In this document: one piece after another, positions 33,900-45,615 of the stretch | How positions within the stretch are numbered: position 1 is the stretch's first letter | How the letters are laid out: each line of letters starts with the position of its first letter | Assembly (NCBI GenBank): GCA_014058105.1 | Contig: JACGCM010001272.1 | Span: 4,154,001 to 4,218,000 of the forward strand | DNA length: 64,000 nt | Reading direction: 5' to 3' | Source: Kingdonia uniflora | Taxonomy: Eukaryota; Streptophyta; Magnoliopsida; Ranunculales; Circaeasteraceae | Notes under the pieces: generated by a model | The model's database searches: none | What the model saw: the letters and a program-made list of their open reading frames with translations, nothing else | What the model was told of the DNA's origin: nothing | Translations under genes and position numbers: made by a program

Positions 33900-34860
33900 T
33901 ATTCCTATTTTGACAAGATAGTCAAGTCAACATAGGCCCTAGCATAAGGAGAACATATACCCTAGCTAACCATAAGGAGGATAAATGAATAGGACTATTA
34001 AAATCGCTGTCGTAGAATTAGGTTAGTAGGCCTGCCTAAAAAACTTTTGGGCGACCCTTTCCCGTGCACCTACGACGCTACTAGGTTCTAGCCAATCAGA
34101 AGCTGTAGATGCCATTGAAAGAATTGTAACATCGACTTAAACCTTCCCTTTTTGACGCAGGGTCTTAGTTAGCGAGTCCTAGCTTTTGACGACAGAAGCT
34201 TTTGACTCCCGAGTACGGATTTTGACTTAGAAAGTTTTTTCCAAAATGTTTTTTGCTTATCGCCGATGGTTGCTTTCGCTGCTCATGTTACTTCCTAGGT
34301 TTTTCGTTCTATAAACAATAAAAACATATTCAATAGCAGTAGGGAACAGCGGGTAGTTGGTTAAGACGCCTAGTAGCTGCTGCCAAACGAACACCTTCGA
34401 AAAGGAATGCTAGCGCAAACTTTTCGCTAACAATAGCTCCCAAATCACTCTTTCACGATGAAAAAGCATTGGAATAAGCAAAGTAAATGCGGCAAAAACT
34501 CCAAGACCACGAGTACAATGCTTTCTATAGGCATTACCACTACTTTGTGTTATAGCTACTTGGGCGATTGACCTTAGGTATATGGTTAACTCATCCCGGC
34601 ACTTACGCGAGGCGACATTGTGAATGGGGAGCTTAATCCTAGCTTTTTTCCCGAGGTTGCTCACTGATGGTCCTAGACGAGAGGCATCCAAGGAAGGTGA
34701 CTGGTGACAGTATTGCTCTACCGACGACATAGTCTAACCGAGCATACTTGGCTGTAGATTTCGATGCGCCGCTAGTCACGACTATATACAAGCCCACTAT
34801 CACCCGCTCAAAAAGATTTAATGCAGTGTTCCTGGAGCTATGATAGGATAGAGGTTTACT
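33900..34860. other. possible organelle-derived (mitochondrial-like) insert
   Basis: A block of clearly higher GC and complexity than its AT-rich neighbours, without plant gene or transposon similarity that I recognise. Runs such as CCCGTGCACCTACGACGC and CCCGGCACTTACGCGAGGC have the look of plant mitochondrial intergenic DNA. A 106-codon minus-strand frame (34730-34410) has no family I know. It replaces the rest of the kinesin motor. The origin is a guess from composition. Confidence 0.35.
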
Positions 34861-36507
34861 CGACTATTTCTTAAATTAAGTTAAGCAATTAATTGCAGCT
34901 TTAATAAAAACAATTTTTGTTTTAAGAACTCGTAATTAACAAACTAAATCGCATAAATGAATGGGGGTTTACTTTCAAAAGTCCTTCGCTACTCTAATAG
35001 GATGTTTAAAGTCAAACATCTAATGTTTGGCATTTCCAAGTTTCGGACAATGAGGTATTTTCAACTTGACACCATTTCCCGGGATGTCTAAAACTTGTCA
35101 ACAACAATGTTGCAATACAAAGCAACATCTGAAACTCGTGCAACTAGGAAACATAATTATGTTCAGCATGTTGGGTTGTTTGTTATTATTTCTAACAACA
35201 TTTTGATCTCAACATTCAAAACGTGGAACGTTGTGTTGTTCGGTGTTTTGGATTCTTAAATATTTTTTTAAAGTTTGGATGTTATAGTTTTAAGTAAATT
35301 GGTGTATCATTGAAAATGACACACTATTTAGGCTAACGCGCATGGGTATCCTATCATATTATAGAATGGTAAATTAAATGGAGATTTTCTAAAGGTGTAT
35401 ATATTTTCACTTATATATGGACAATTATACGTTGCTATGTTTAGAGGTGTATCAAGAAATAAGACTAGAATTTTAATACAAAATGGCAAATTAAATGGAG
35501 AACCAGGAGTACACACACTCAATGTTGCGTATAAAGAAGTTTTTTAACTCCAAAAAAAAAACATATAAAATAAATTTATTTAATTATAATAGCTTTCATG
35601 TTAATTAGGTGTAATAAATCAACAAATAAACTTATTTATATAACTATATACACTATTTATCGTATGTTTAAGCTAGAATGCACTATTTGCCAAGGAATAT
35701 GTTGCCAGTATGGATTTTGGTTGCTCAATAAAAGGTACCTCAAATGTTATAAAGGAATAGTTGTAGTATAACTCGTGCTATTAATTGATCTACAACTTTT
35801 CGCTACCTTATATGTGGTTATTTGGTACATTAATAACAGTAACTAGGAAACTTGTGTTATTTGGTTTTATACTTCAATTACCCTTTTCACCTTTATTATA
35901 AGGTTCTCAATATTATGCCTTTTAATCATACATGTGTATGTGAATATCCTCTATGAGCTCTCATTTCGTTGGTACATTCAACAACATATGAAACATTAGA
36001 TCCATATAATCACTGAACATAAGGTACTATTCTTATTCTGCTATGCCAATTACCGTATAACAATTACCGTCTATCTCATTTGTCTATCTATTATTTTATA
36101 TCATTCTTCTCTATATAAAGAGGGTACTTACCAACAATTCTTAGTTTTGCAGTCTCCGAGAACATTGAACTTGTTTGATATTTTGAATTCTAATAAGTTG
36201 ATGTTTACGAAGCCACCGCTGGTTTACTTGAACGAGAAGTATGGGCTTTAAAATTAAGTTCCAGCCGCCGTCGGATCCCACAAAAAATTTTAGACTTGGT
36301 TAACTCTTATAAACTGCCAGATAATCTTCCAATTCTATATAAAACAAACTTAGTTACGTGGCTTAAGAGCAAACTGACTCCATTTTGTATACCAACCCGC
36401 TTAACACAGTAACAATTTCTAGGTACATTATTTGATTTCTACTTTCATATATTTAGATGTAATTGTGTTGCATCATATTTTGCCTAATGACTCATGTTTC
36501 TTTATAG
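34861..36507. other. AT-rich intergenic stretch
   Basis: No gene seen. 36246-36345 resembles the kinesin pseudogene's 5' flank (27771-27870). Confidence 0.5.
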
Positions 36508-38842
36508 GGAAACCAGTTCTCAAGCATATGATTCTGCTACAAATGGTGGTGTTGTACATCTGGGTACTGATAATGTTTTTAGAATGACTAATGGACTTAC
36601 TGACTCCAAATTTATTTCTAACCCACGTGATGCATTAAGAAATTTTAGGTGCCACTCTTGCTTTATAGTTTCATTGATTGAATAGATGTTTATAAATGAA
36701 AAATCCCTAATGAACCTTGTGTCTTTGTAAGGAAGCAAGTCCTTAAGCAGATGATCAGGTTCCAAATGAAGGCGCCATGCATATGGGTGTTCATGATGTT
36801 TCCAGAACCATTGACGGGAAAACTGCCTCTCTGTTTCGTACTAGCCTGCTTAGCACACTAACTATTCCTAGGTATCTTAATTGCTTTCTACTTGCATTGG
36901 CTGCACATATATATTTGTATCGTGTTATTATACATATTCCTAATGATACATGGATATTTCTAGATAAATTAGTAGACAAACAGATTATCATGTTTCAAAT
37001 GGATGTGCCATTCAAATGGGTATCGATGATGTTTCTAGAACTATCAATGTGCAAAGTGGCTTCAGATTTCATACTAACTTGCACAACACATTTATTATTC
37101 CCAGGTGCTTTAAATACTTTTTTCTTGCATTGATTGATCGATATAGTTTTGTAGTATTATGTAAGTCCCTATTGACAATTATGGTTTATAGGGAAACGAG
37201 TACACCAGTAGATCATTGTGTTTGAAATAGAGGTGTCGTTCAGGCTACTTATAATGCTTCTAGAACCATGAATGGGCAAAATTGCTCTGAATTTCATACT
37301 AACACACAACTTAACACATTAACGATTCCGAGGTAATTCATTTGTTTTATACTTGCATGGATTGGATAAATATAAATTATCCAGTATATGTTTTCCTAAT
37401 GATTCTTGGATCTTTATTGGGGGAAACTAGTACTCAAGAAGATTATCATATTTCAAATGGAGGTCCCATGCATTTCGGTGTTGATGATGTTTCTAGAATC
37501 ATCAATTGACAACTAGAACCGCATTTCAAACTTACTCGCATAACACATTAGCGATTCCCAGGTTCCTTAATTACTTTATACTTGCATTGACTAAATAAAT
37601 ATAATAATGTAAGTATATATATGTGTGTATGAATATATATTCCTAATGATACTTATGTATTTCTAGAAAAATGGGTACCCAAGAAGAGTATTGTGTTTCA
37701 AATGGAGGTGACATACATCTCGAAATTAATGTTGTTTCTACAGCCATTAATAGGCAAACTGGATCTGGATTTCGTGTCAACCTGCATAGCACATTAGCGA
37801 TTCCCAGATGACTTAATTGCTATCTACTTGCATTGGCTGCAATTATATAATTAATTCGTAGCATATACAATCCGAATGTCTAATGATACTTGTGTCTTTC
37901 TAGGGAAACAAGTACCCAAGGAAATTATCAACTTTCAGATGGAGGTGTCATGCATATAGGTACTGATGATGGTTCTAGATCTATCAATGCACAAACTTGC
38001 TCTGCCCACGTAGCACAGTAACTATTCCTATTCTCAGGTACTGAACATTAATTGCTTTCTACTTACATTACTGTACAGGAATAATTATTTAGTATTGTAT
38101 ACATACTTAACAGTTTATTGTGTGATTTTTGCTTTTATAGGAAAACAAGTACTAAAGCAAATTGTCATGTTTCAAATAGAAATTCCATGCACCAAGGTAT
38201 TTCTAATGTTTCTAGAATCATCAATGGGCAAACTGGCTCCGGAGTTCATACTAACTTGCATATCACATTAGTGATCCCCAGGTACCTTAATTGTTTTCTA
38301 CGTGTATTGATTGAATAGGTAAATTATGCAGTAGTACGTTCCTAATGACACTTTTGTCTTTCTAGGAAAATGAATACTCAAGCAGATGATGGAGGTGTTA
38401 TGCATCTGGTTGTTGATAATGTTTTTAGAACCATCGATAAGATAACTGGCTCTGGAGTTCATACTAACCCGCTTAGTAAATTTACGAATCCCAGGTAGAT
38501 TAGTTGTTTTCTACTTGCATCATTTAAATAAATACAATTATGTATCACGTCATTCCTAATCATACTTATATCTTTCCAAGGATACTAGTACTCAAGTAGA
38601 TGATTCTATCTCAAATAGAGGTGCTGCACAACTGGATACTAATGATGCTTATAGAGCTTCCAATGCTAAAACTGGCATAGAATCTGATAGTCAAACATCT
38701 GCTACACCTCAACTGGCAAGAGAAATATTTACGGATTAAGGGTGAGTATGCACAAAGTAATGGTGCTGCTGATAATGAACCCCCCATGATGTTGACCACC
38801 ATTAGCCTGGCTGGGTTGTTTGGAGTCTATGCAGTAGTGTGA
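36508..38842 (+). pseudogene. gene built of ten tandem copies of one 46-residue exon, decayed
   Basis: Ten exon-like units begin near 36508, 36731, 36964, 37192, 37422, 37667, 37904, 38140, 38366 and 38581, a period of 215-245 bp. Each unit is a ~140-bp exon reading like STQADYHVSNGGVMHLGTDD then a VSRTINGQTGS block and an IPR end, followed by a ~90-bp intron with conserved ends. The introns interrupt the final Arg codon after its second base, so every exon is symmetric (phase 2-2) and can multiply without changing frame. Several units have stops or lost acceptors (TAA for TAG at 36730, CCC-AGA donor in unit 6). A possible last exon reads NGAADNEPPMMLTTISLAGL with a hydrophobic end before TGA at 38840. 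I do not recognise the family. Confidence 0.7.
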
Positions 38843-41280
38843 TGCATCTCCTAGGTAAACAAGTCTTTGTTTACCTGAAGGTTCTATAAACGAAGGGTAT
38901 GCCTCTTGAAGTCATTTACGAGTTTTTCTCTGTTCGTGCAAAGCAATCTGGGATGAACAACTAAGATCTGAATTTCAAAGTAGTCTCCATGAAGTATTGT
39001 GAACTACTAAATAAGCGCTTGGTTGGCGAATCTTTTTCTGGGCAGTATAGCTTGATCCCCCTTTTTAGGGCATCTCCACTTATCAGAGTGGTAATAAAAA
39101 TATGAAATTGTTTTTTTTCTAGTCTTGAAATGTAAAGTAGGCTCTTTATGGTTGAACTGAGAATTCGAGTGAGCTTGTTAAGATGATAAACTGCTAATTA
39201 GCACCAGTTCTTTCAATGAATATGATAATCTTTTCCCAATTTATGGTTTACTCATTGATTATATGTATATCTATTTCCCATTGGCTAATAGTCGAAATGA
39301 ATTTTTATTAATATCTTCAGCGAGCGCAGAGAAACAGTTTCATTTGACAATTGAAATATAGAGGTCGCCCTTTCCAGGAAGTGGTGGTACATGTAGACCT
39401 CGATGTTTCTCCATAGATCGAAGGCCATCAAAAGGGTGCCATGTCCATACTCTTCTTACTCGTCCATGGCCAGTGACTCTCATACTCAAGAAGAAAGCTC
39501 ACAACCGAAAACTATAAGAATTTATGCCACAAGTTAGAGTATAAAAAGTAAAAACACTCTGAAAAAGTCATCAACATTTATTTTGTTTGTAGAATATGAA
39601 TACACTCTGAAAAACAATCATTATTCATCAATAATTATTTCCATACACATGAGATTTATACGTAAATACAAATTATACCCAAAAAGATGATAAAACAAAA
39701 CTATTGTAGATCACCATGGAAAACCAAGATCAGGAGATCGATTTAGCTAAAGTCACAACCAATCCAAGAAAGGGTAGAGTCCCCAACAAAATCTAGAAGG
39801 ATAGTAATCCTTTAAGTAAATCTCTCTGCTTAATCCGATGATGTAGAAGCTGAAGAATTGTTTGCGATGAGCCATGGTTACCCGTGTAACGGGCACAACA
39901 GATATAGAGTGCCTCTTACATATGACCCTGGATGTAAAAGGAACAGGGTGCCTGTCAGCAATGACTTTTGATGAAAACTTGTTAAGGAAGAATGAGTCTG
40001 CAAAGAAGGCGGGGGTGGATTGATATGCTTGTGTATTACAAAGCTGAATTCCCTTAGCTTTGTGGAATACCTCTTCTTGGAACTAAGGCTACACCTTTTG
40101 TTGCACTTACTTTTCGTGTTGAAATCGTCCTCCTGAAAAAATGCATTTTCTTTTCTAGCTTAGTATCCAGATTGAATACATCATATACATAGTAAATGCA
40201 ATACACATTATGTTGGCAAGGATCTGTGGCGTAGAGACGGGTATAAATTTGCAGATTTTTTGTGACGGTGGTCTCTATCTCGAGTAAATCTTCGCATAAA
40301 AAAACCATTTCAACACCTATAATCATACATATGTGATCCAAGCTTAACCGTGAAAGCATAGCCAGCTTTTTTTGTTAAGTTGACTACTATGTTTCAAGGA
40401 TTAGAAGCACCAGAATGGGCTGAAATTTGGTGACGATTATTCCTCTAATAGAGATCATATTATCAAAAAAATAATATGATAACCTCATATACTTCACCAT
40501 GTATATATTTATCTCGTAATCCATATAATTTGTTTAAGGCAGTGTTTTTTGTGCCCAAAAGGTTAAATATTGCATTACTAACAAGAATACTAACCATTTA
40601 ACATTGACAACATTGCGGTTAAGAATGGCACCTCCTCCTTGACATGTTTGGCTAGACCACGAGATTCACATGTTCTACAAGGAAGCTTTCCCTCGCCTTT
40701 ACATTTCAAACATCTTCAGAAAAAGAAAAGGGTGGTGGTTTAAATCTTTATACTCACTGATATCAACCAGGCTGAAATTTAGGGTGTTAAACCAGGACAT
40801 AATATTCCAAATAATGAAACACAAATTGAGCTTACGTTGTGTTAGATACATCTTTTTGCCGTATAAAGCGATTGAAGCTCAAAACTCTCCAGCTGCCAAA
40901 TTATGTTGTTTTGGTTACACAATGGTTTGTTTAATCCACTACAAAAAAGAAAAGAAAAAGTAATTGCATACATACTAGGATTTTCCAATATTTAAACTTA
41001 TAAATTTTTTTATCTAATTACGTACCTACTTTAATTAGAACTCTAAATACAAATAACTATTATAAATAGCTACGATTCTAACACATTATAAATAGCTACT
41101 TTAATTTACATTGATCTTAAAGTTCTTCAAGTCTAAGAAACAATACTAAGGTATGAGAAGAACTCTTTTCTATTTTGATTACTTCTTCCTGCGTTTGATC
41201 TTAAAGTTCTAGCTACGATTCTAACACAATAATTGCGTTTGATCTGTTTTAATTGCATTTTCTTATACTTGCTATTGTTA
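38843..41280. other. intergenic stretch, no gene supported
   Basis: A 101-codon minus-strand frame (40359-40054, starting MLSRLSLDHICMIIG) and a 97-codon plus-strand frame (40670-40963) are open but show no family and biased AT-driven composition; I do not call them genes. Confidence 0.5.
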
Positions 41281-41535
41281 TCTTATGCAATAAGTCCCAA
41301 AAACCATGCTGTCAAGCTCAAATTGGACTAAAAATAGAGAAATTCATAGCATAAATAGGGGAGAGAGAACCCAAAGAGGACAACTAATGGGTAAACCCCA
41401 ATCATGTGTTATTATCTTATGCAATAATAAGTCCCAAAAACCATGTTGTTTAGCTCAAATTAGACTAAAAACGGAGCATATACAGGGGAGAGAGAACCCA
41501 AAGAGGATAACTAATGGGCAAACCCCAATCATGGG
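41281..41535 (+). repeat. tandem duplication, 134-bp unit
   Basis: The block from TCTTATGCAATAAGTCCC to AAACCCCAATCATG occurs at 41281-41406 and 41415-41534 with small differences. Confidence 0.85.
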
Positions 41536-41842
41536 GATGAGCCAGTAATCCTTATTCTTTGATCCGTAGTCTCAAGCAATGTTTACGATTTGGGGTTTGT
41601 TGTAGCTTCTTAGGAGGTATCCCGATATGATTTCGAATGTTTTTATTATGTTTGATTGCATGAATAAATTTGTTGTGAGTCGGAACATGGATAAATTTGG
41701 AATTCAATTACTCTGTTTTAATTGTGTTTGCTCTGTTTTAATTCAGTCCCCTCTATTGTATCAGTTATGTTTTGTGGCATTTATTCTAAGCTTTTTGCAC
41801 ACAAATAAAAAATAAACATGTCATATATAACAATACCCTTAC

Positions 41843-42424
41843 ACCATAAATCTTCAGCCGAGGATTCCAATAAACCTAATTGAATTAGAATTCTAAGTAC
41901 TGGTTACTTTGATAAATAATAGGAACTTCTAATACTATTCTATTACTTCTAAATTTGTATAATATATACTTCTATAAAAAAAAAACTTGTATAAGGTTAT
42001 AAAGCTTGGTAGAATCAACTATCTCAATAACAATTCATCAACATTGAGAATCAAAGTTCTTTGGTCTTTAATTGCTTATACAAGTAAGTACATGTATATT
42101 ATTTGTTTTCTTTAAATTCATCAAATGTTGTTCACCATAAATCTTCAGCCGAGGATTTCAATAAACCTAATTGAATTAGAATTCAAAGTACTGGTTACTT
42201 TGATAAATAATATGAACTTTTAATACTATTCTATCACTTCTAAATTTGTATAATATATACTTTTATAAAAAAAAGCTTGTATAAGGTTATAAAGCTTGGT
42301 AGAATCAACTATCTCAATAACAGTTCATCAACATTGAGAATCGAAGTTCTTTAGTCTTTAATTTCTTCTACAAGTAAGTACATGTATATTATTTATTTTC
42401 TTTAAATTCATCATATGTTGCTCA
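41843..42424 (+). repeat. tandem duplication, 291-bp unit
   Basis: ACCATAAATCTTCAGCCGAG begins both copies (41843 and 42134). The copies are highly similar along their whole length and end ATTCATCAAATGTTG / ATTCATCATATGTTG. Confidence 0.9.
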
Positions 42425-42600
42425 TCTAATTTGTACTTTATATAGATTTTTAACACAACACTCTTTATATTAATTTTTGTAAGAAAGTATAGATGGTAAT
42501 CTTGTTAGAGAAGAGGTGGTTGTTAATTGAAAGAAGACAAACATAGATTTAACTTTTATATCTAAAAACATAACCTATTCTTTTAATGTACATATATAGA

Positions 42601-43218
42601 TGGATTCAATTGAGCTCGACGACGTTTACACAATTTCCTTTGATGATCCAACTTGTAATGCAATTGAAACAACGCTGATTTTATAATTGTTAATGGTTAT
42701 AACTCGCGATGTTGTTCGTACCAAAGACAATATTATCCTATCCACAACTGTTGAACCAACTTATATCAAACTTATTGAGCTCAATCCTTGGATGTTCTTT
42801 TTTACAACAGACCGTCAACAATGTTTAAATTTTTTGAAAGATGCCTGCAAAAGAGATTATAATGTTTATTGGGGATCACTTTTGGGATATCAATTACGAT
42901 TGGTTTTTTCTTTTTATTAAAACAAATTTGTTAGATACACTTCTGAAGAAGAAATCATCTATGATAGTGAATATGGTACTCAAAATGCGTCAAACTTACA
43001 ATGAATGTAGCCTACGATTGGGGACCATTGTGGCTTTAGAGAAAGAACATACAAATCGTGAACTTTTTAACGTTGCCGAAAAGTGTGGTACAACTGCGTT
43101 TCATAACATGGAAGATGTTGAAGATATCAACGGTGATACCGCAAGCGATGGATCCAACAATAATGTTGAAAATGATGATAATCAAGAAAACATAAGCGAA
43201 GATGAGAACACAATCTAA
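42601..43218 (+). pseudogene. unrecognised acidic-tailed protein, frame broken
   Basis: ATG at 42601 (MDSIELDDVYTISFDDP) stops after 27 codons; the reading continues in another frame from 42693 (MVITRDVVRTKDNIIL, FFFTTDRQQCLNFLKDA) and again from 42841 (HFWDINYDWFFLFIKTNLLD, EYGTQ-like stretch, YNECSLRLGTIVALEKEHTN). The end is strongly acidic (DNNQENISEDENTI type). Taken together a single protein of about 200 residues with two frameshifts. No known family; the Asn/Asp/Glu tail is the only clear property. Confidence 0.4.
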
Positions 43219-43516
43219 ATTTTATGATTTAATAATGCGTTATAATTTCAGATATCCAATAGAAGGTTGATTAGGATTATTTTCATATTTTCTATATTTG
43301 AAGGTTTCCTTTTTGTTGTCAATATTTCTCATTTAAACAACTACTCATAAATTAAGCTACAATTGTTACATTATAATATACCAAATTTTTTCAGGTGCTA
43401 AAAAATAATTATATCACAGTACATCAAAATACAAAATTAGTCCCAATGATACCTTTAGAAATACATTAATTTACTAATTCTATACACCACTAATGTCTAA
43501 TTATTTATTGAGCATA

Positions 43517-43690
43517 ACGGTCTAGCATGCGCGTTAGCGCGTGCCTCAGTGCTCGTGACTTCAATTCGAATAGACATGACTTTTATTCGAATAAACTTAT
43601 CACTGCCTCTTTTTATTCGAATAAACATGACTTCTATTCGAATAAACTTGCCTCTGCCTCTTCTGTTTGAATAAACAAATAGTTTATTAG
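43517..43690. repeat. GC hairpin and TTCGAATA-motif block
   Basis: GCATGCGCGTTAGCGCGTGC at 43526-43545 is an imperfect palindrome standing out in AT-rich DNA. It is followed by repeated ATTCGAATA motifs (43565-43670), each palindromic, like those in the reverse copia LTR at 27550-27665. Probably an LTR scrap. Confidence 0.5.
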
Positions 43691-43734
43691 AAACAAAACT
43701 TGAAAAATACCTTTTTTCAAACCGTCTTCAATCC

Positions 43735-44105
43735 TTGCTCATCTCACGAGTTTTGATGATCTTCCTCGAACAAGATTCGAGTTCATACCATAACAACTCG
43801 AACTTCCACCGGTGTGAGATGAAAATATGAATTATCCGGTTAAGAGTGCGAGCCCGTATGAGGATCAAATTGAGAGTAATATCATTGGTTTTGGTAATAA
43901 AGGTAATATCCTTGGGTTTGAGATTAAAATTGATTGTCATGTGGCAGGAATAGTTGTCGAACATGATGATCACGATATTGGGAAGAGTTAGGCATTTGCG
44001 ACGAATCATATGTGCCGAATTGCGTCGAAAATGCATTCCCTTGTTGGTTTGTATTGGAGGATTAAGAGTGGTTTTGAGAATTAGATTGGGAGTTTGAGGA
44101 TGACA
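43735..44105 (-). pseudogene. Myb/SANT-like gene of element A, 5' remnant
   Basis: Matches 51990-52349 of element B: MSSSNSQSNSQNHS, NTNQQGNAFSTQFGTYD, then Tyr/Gln-rich GYYLYYQNQ with stops. The Ser/Asn/Gln-rich leader of the protein is all that remains. Confidence 0.72.
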
Positions 44106-44206
44106 TGGTGGTTTTGCTTGTAAGCTAAGGAGGAAAGAGAGTATAAAAGATTAAGAACATAGAATGTAGAAGATAAATGACCTTTATAGATGAAAAGAAA
44201 CTAACT

Positions 44207-44643
44207 GTTGAGCTACTTGGTCAACAAGTTTCCATATGAATATAGCAGTTGAGCTACTTGGTGAACAAGTTTCCACATGAATATAGCGGTTGAACTACTT
44301 GGTCAACAAGTTTCCACCAGAATATAGTCGTTGAGCTACTTGGTTAGCAAGTTTTTACATGAATATAGTCATTGAGCTACTTGGTTAATAAGTTTTCATA
44401 TGAATATAACCGTTGAGCTACTTGGTCAATAAGTTTCTGTGGGAATATAGTCGTTGAGCTACTTGGTAAACAAGTTTTCACATGAATATAATCGTTGAGC
44501 TACTTGGTCAACAAGTTTTCACAGGAATATAGTTGTTGAGCTACTTGGTCAACAAGTTTCTACATGAATATAGCCGTTGAGCTACTTGGTCAACAAGTTT
44601 TCCACATGAATATAGCCGTTGAGCTACTTGGTCAATAAGTTTG
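44207..44643. repeat. 41-bp minisatellite, 11 copies
   Basis: GTTGAGCTACTTGGTCAACA starts copies at 44207, 44248, 44289, 44330, 44371, 44412, 44453, 44494, 44535, 44576 and 44618, so the spacing is exactly 41 bp with one of 42. It lies upstream of the Myb-like gene. A looser version is at 52440-52700 in element B. Confidence 0.93.
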
Positions 44644-44895
44644 TCAGGACAAAATATTGCATTATTGAGCACCAAATAAACTGAGTATAAAGAGGAGGTC
44701 ATAAAACAACTAAGTATCACAACAGTGGTCATAAAACAATATAGTATGGTTGAGGAAATGCCATTACGAAAGTTTACAAAAAAAAACTAAGTATGGAGAA
44801 AGGAAGAAATACATTCCATACTTGGTGTTTCCAAGTGTTTAACAAAATTCCCCGTATATAGAAGTTCATATAAAACTAATATAACTAATTTTTCA

Positions 44896-45407
44896 ATAGA
44901 GGGAAGGTATTTTAGAAAATACCTAAACGAAAGAGGAGAAAAAAAAAGTATGAACCAATGCATACATAATAGAGGGCAAGGGAGGGTGTTTGAGGAAATG
45001 CCTCAAAGAAACTTACCCAAAAAAAACTAAGTATGGAGAGGGAGGCATTTCTTCATAAAGTTGCAGGCTCTTGCCGCGTAGTTCAGAACTGCGTGGTAAC
45101 CTTGGGAGACACGTAGCTTAATCTGGTCTTTCTATTTTCCCCACAGTTTTGAACTGTATGTTAGACATAAAGACCAGATTAAGCTACGTGTCTCCCAAGG
45201 TTGCCACGCAGTTCTGAACTACACGGTAAAAGCCTGCAACTTTGTGTATTACTTCCCTTCTCCATACTTAGTTTTTTTTTGTGATTTTTCTTTGAGGCAT
45301 TTCCTCAAACACCTGATGTACCCTCTATTGTGTGTGTATCTCTTCATACTTAGTTTTATTTTGTTCCTCTTTCGTTTAAGCATTTCATCAAACATCTTCC
45401 CTATATT
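44896..45407. repeat. long nested inverted repeat (fold-back), about 510 bp
   Basis: Inner arms 44972-45140 and 45160-45325 pair almost perfectly; in the 75 bases around GGGAGACACGTAGCTTAATC I count about four mismatches. Outer arms (44896-44960 and 45340-45407) pair less well. The arms contain the palindrome of the A/B/D subfamily (AGTTCAGAACTGCGTGG). Likely a MITE nested in element A. Confidence 0.85.
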
Positions 45408-45615
45408 GTAATATTATCAAAATTAGTTATTTTATTTACTACTCTCTACGGGGAGTTTCATTCAAACATTTGAAGAAACATAGTATTTGAAGCAAACACA
45501 AGTTTAAACATAATGTATAATCAATTTAACATAGTTTAAGCATAGCATATCAAAGTTCTAAATAAAACATAACATAAACTTGATAGTTTAAACTAAACAT
45601 AATAAATTTTACAGC

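Noticed and set aside
34410..34730. 106-codon ORF as a gene
   Set aside because: No family recognised and it lies in the suspected organelle insert; length alone does not support a gene.
40054..40359. 101-codon minus-strand ORF
   Set aside because: No similarity, no splice context, no conserved pattern; open by chance is plausible.
44207..44643. CRISPR-like array of 41-bp units
   Set aside because: The whole unit repeats with no unique spacers, and this is a plant chromosome; it is a minisatellite.
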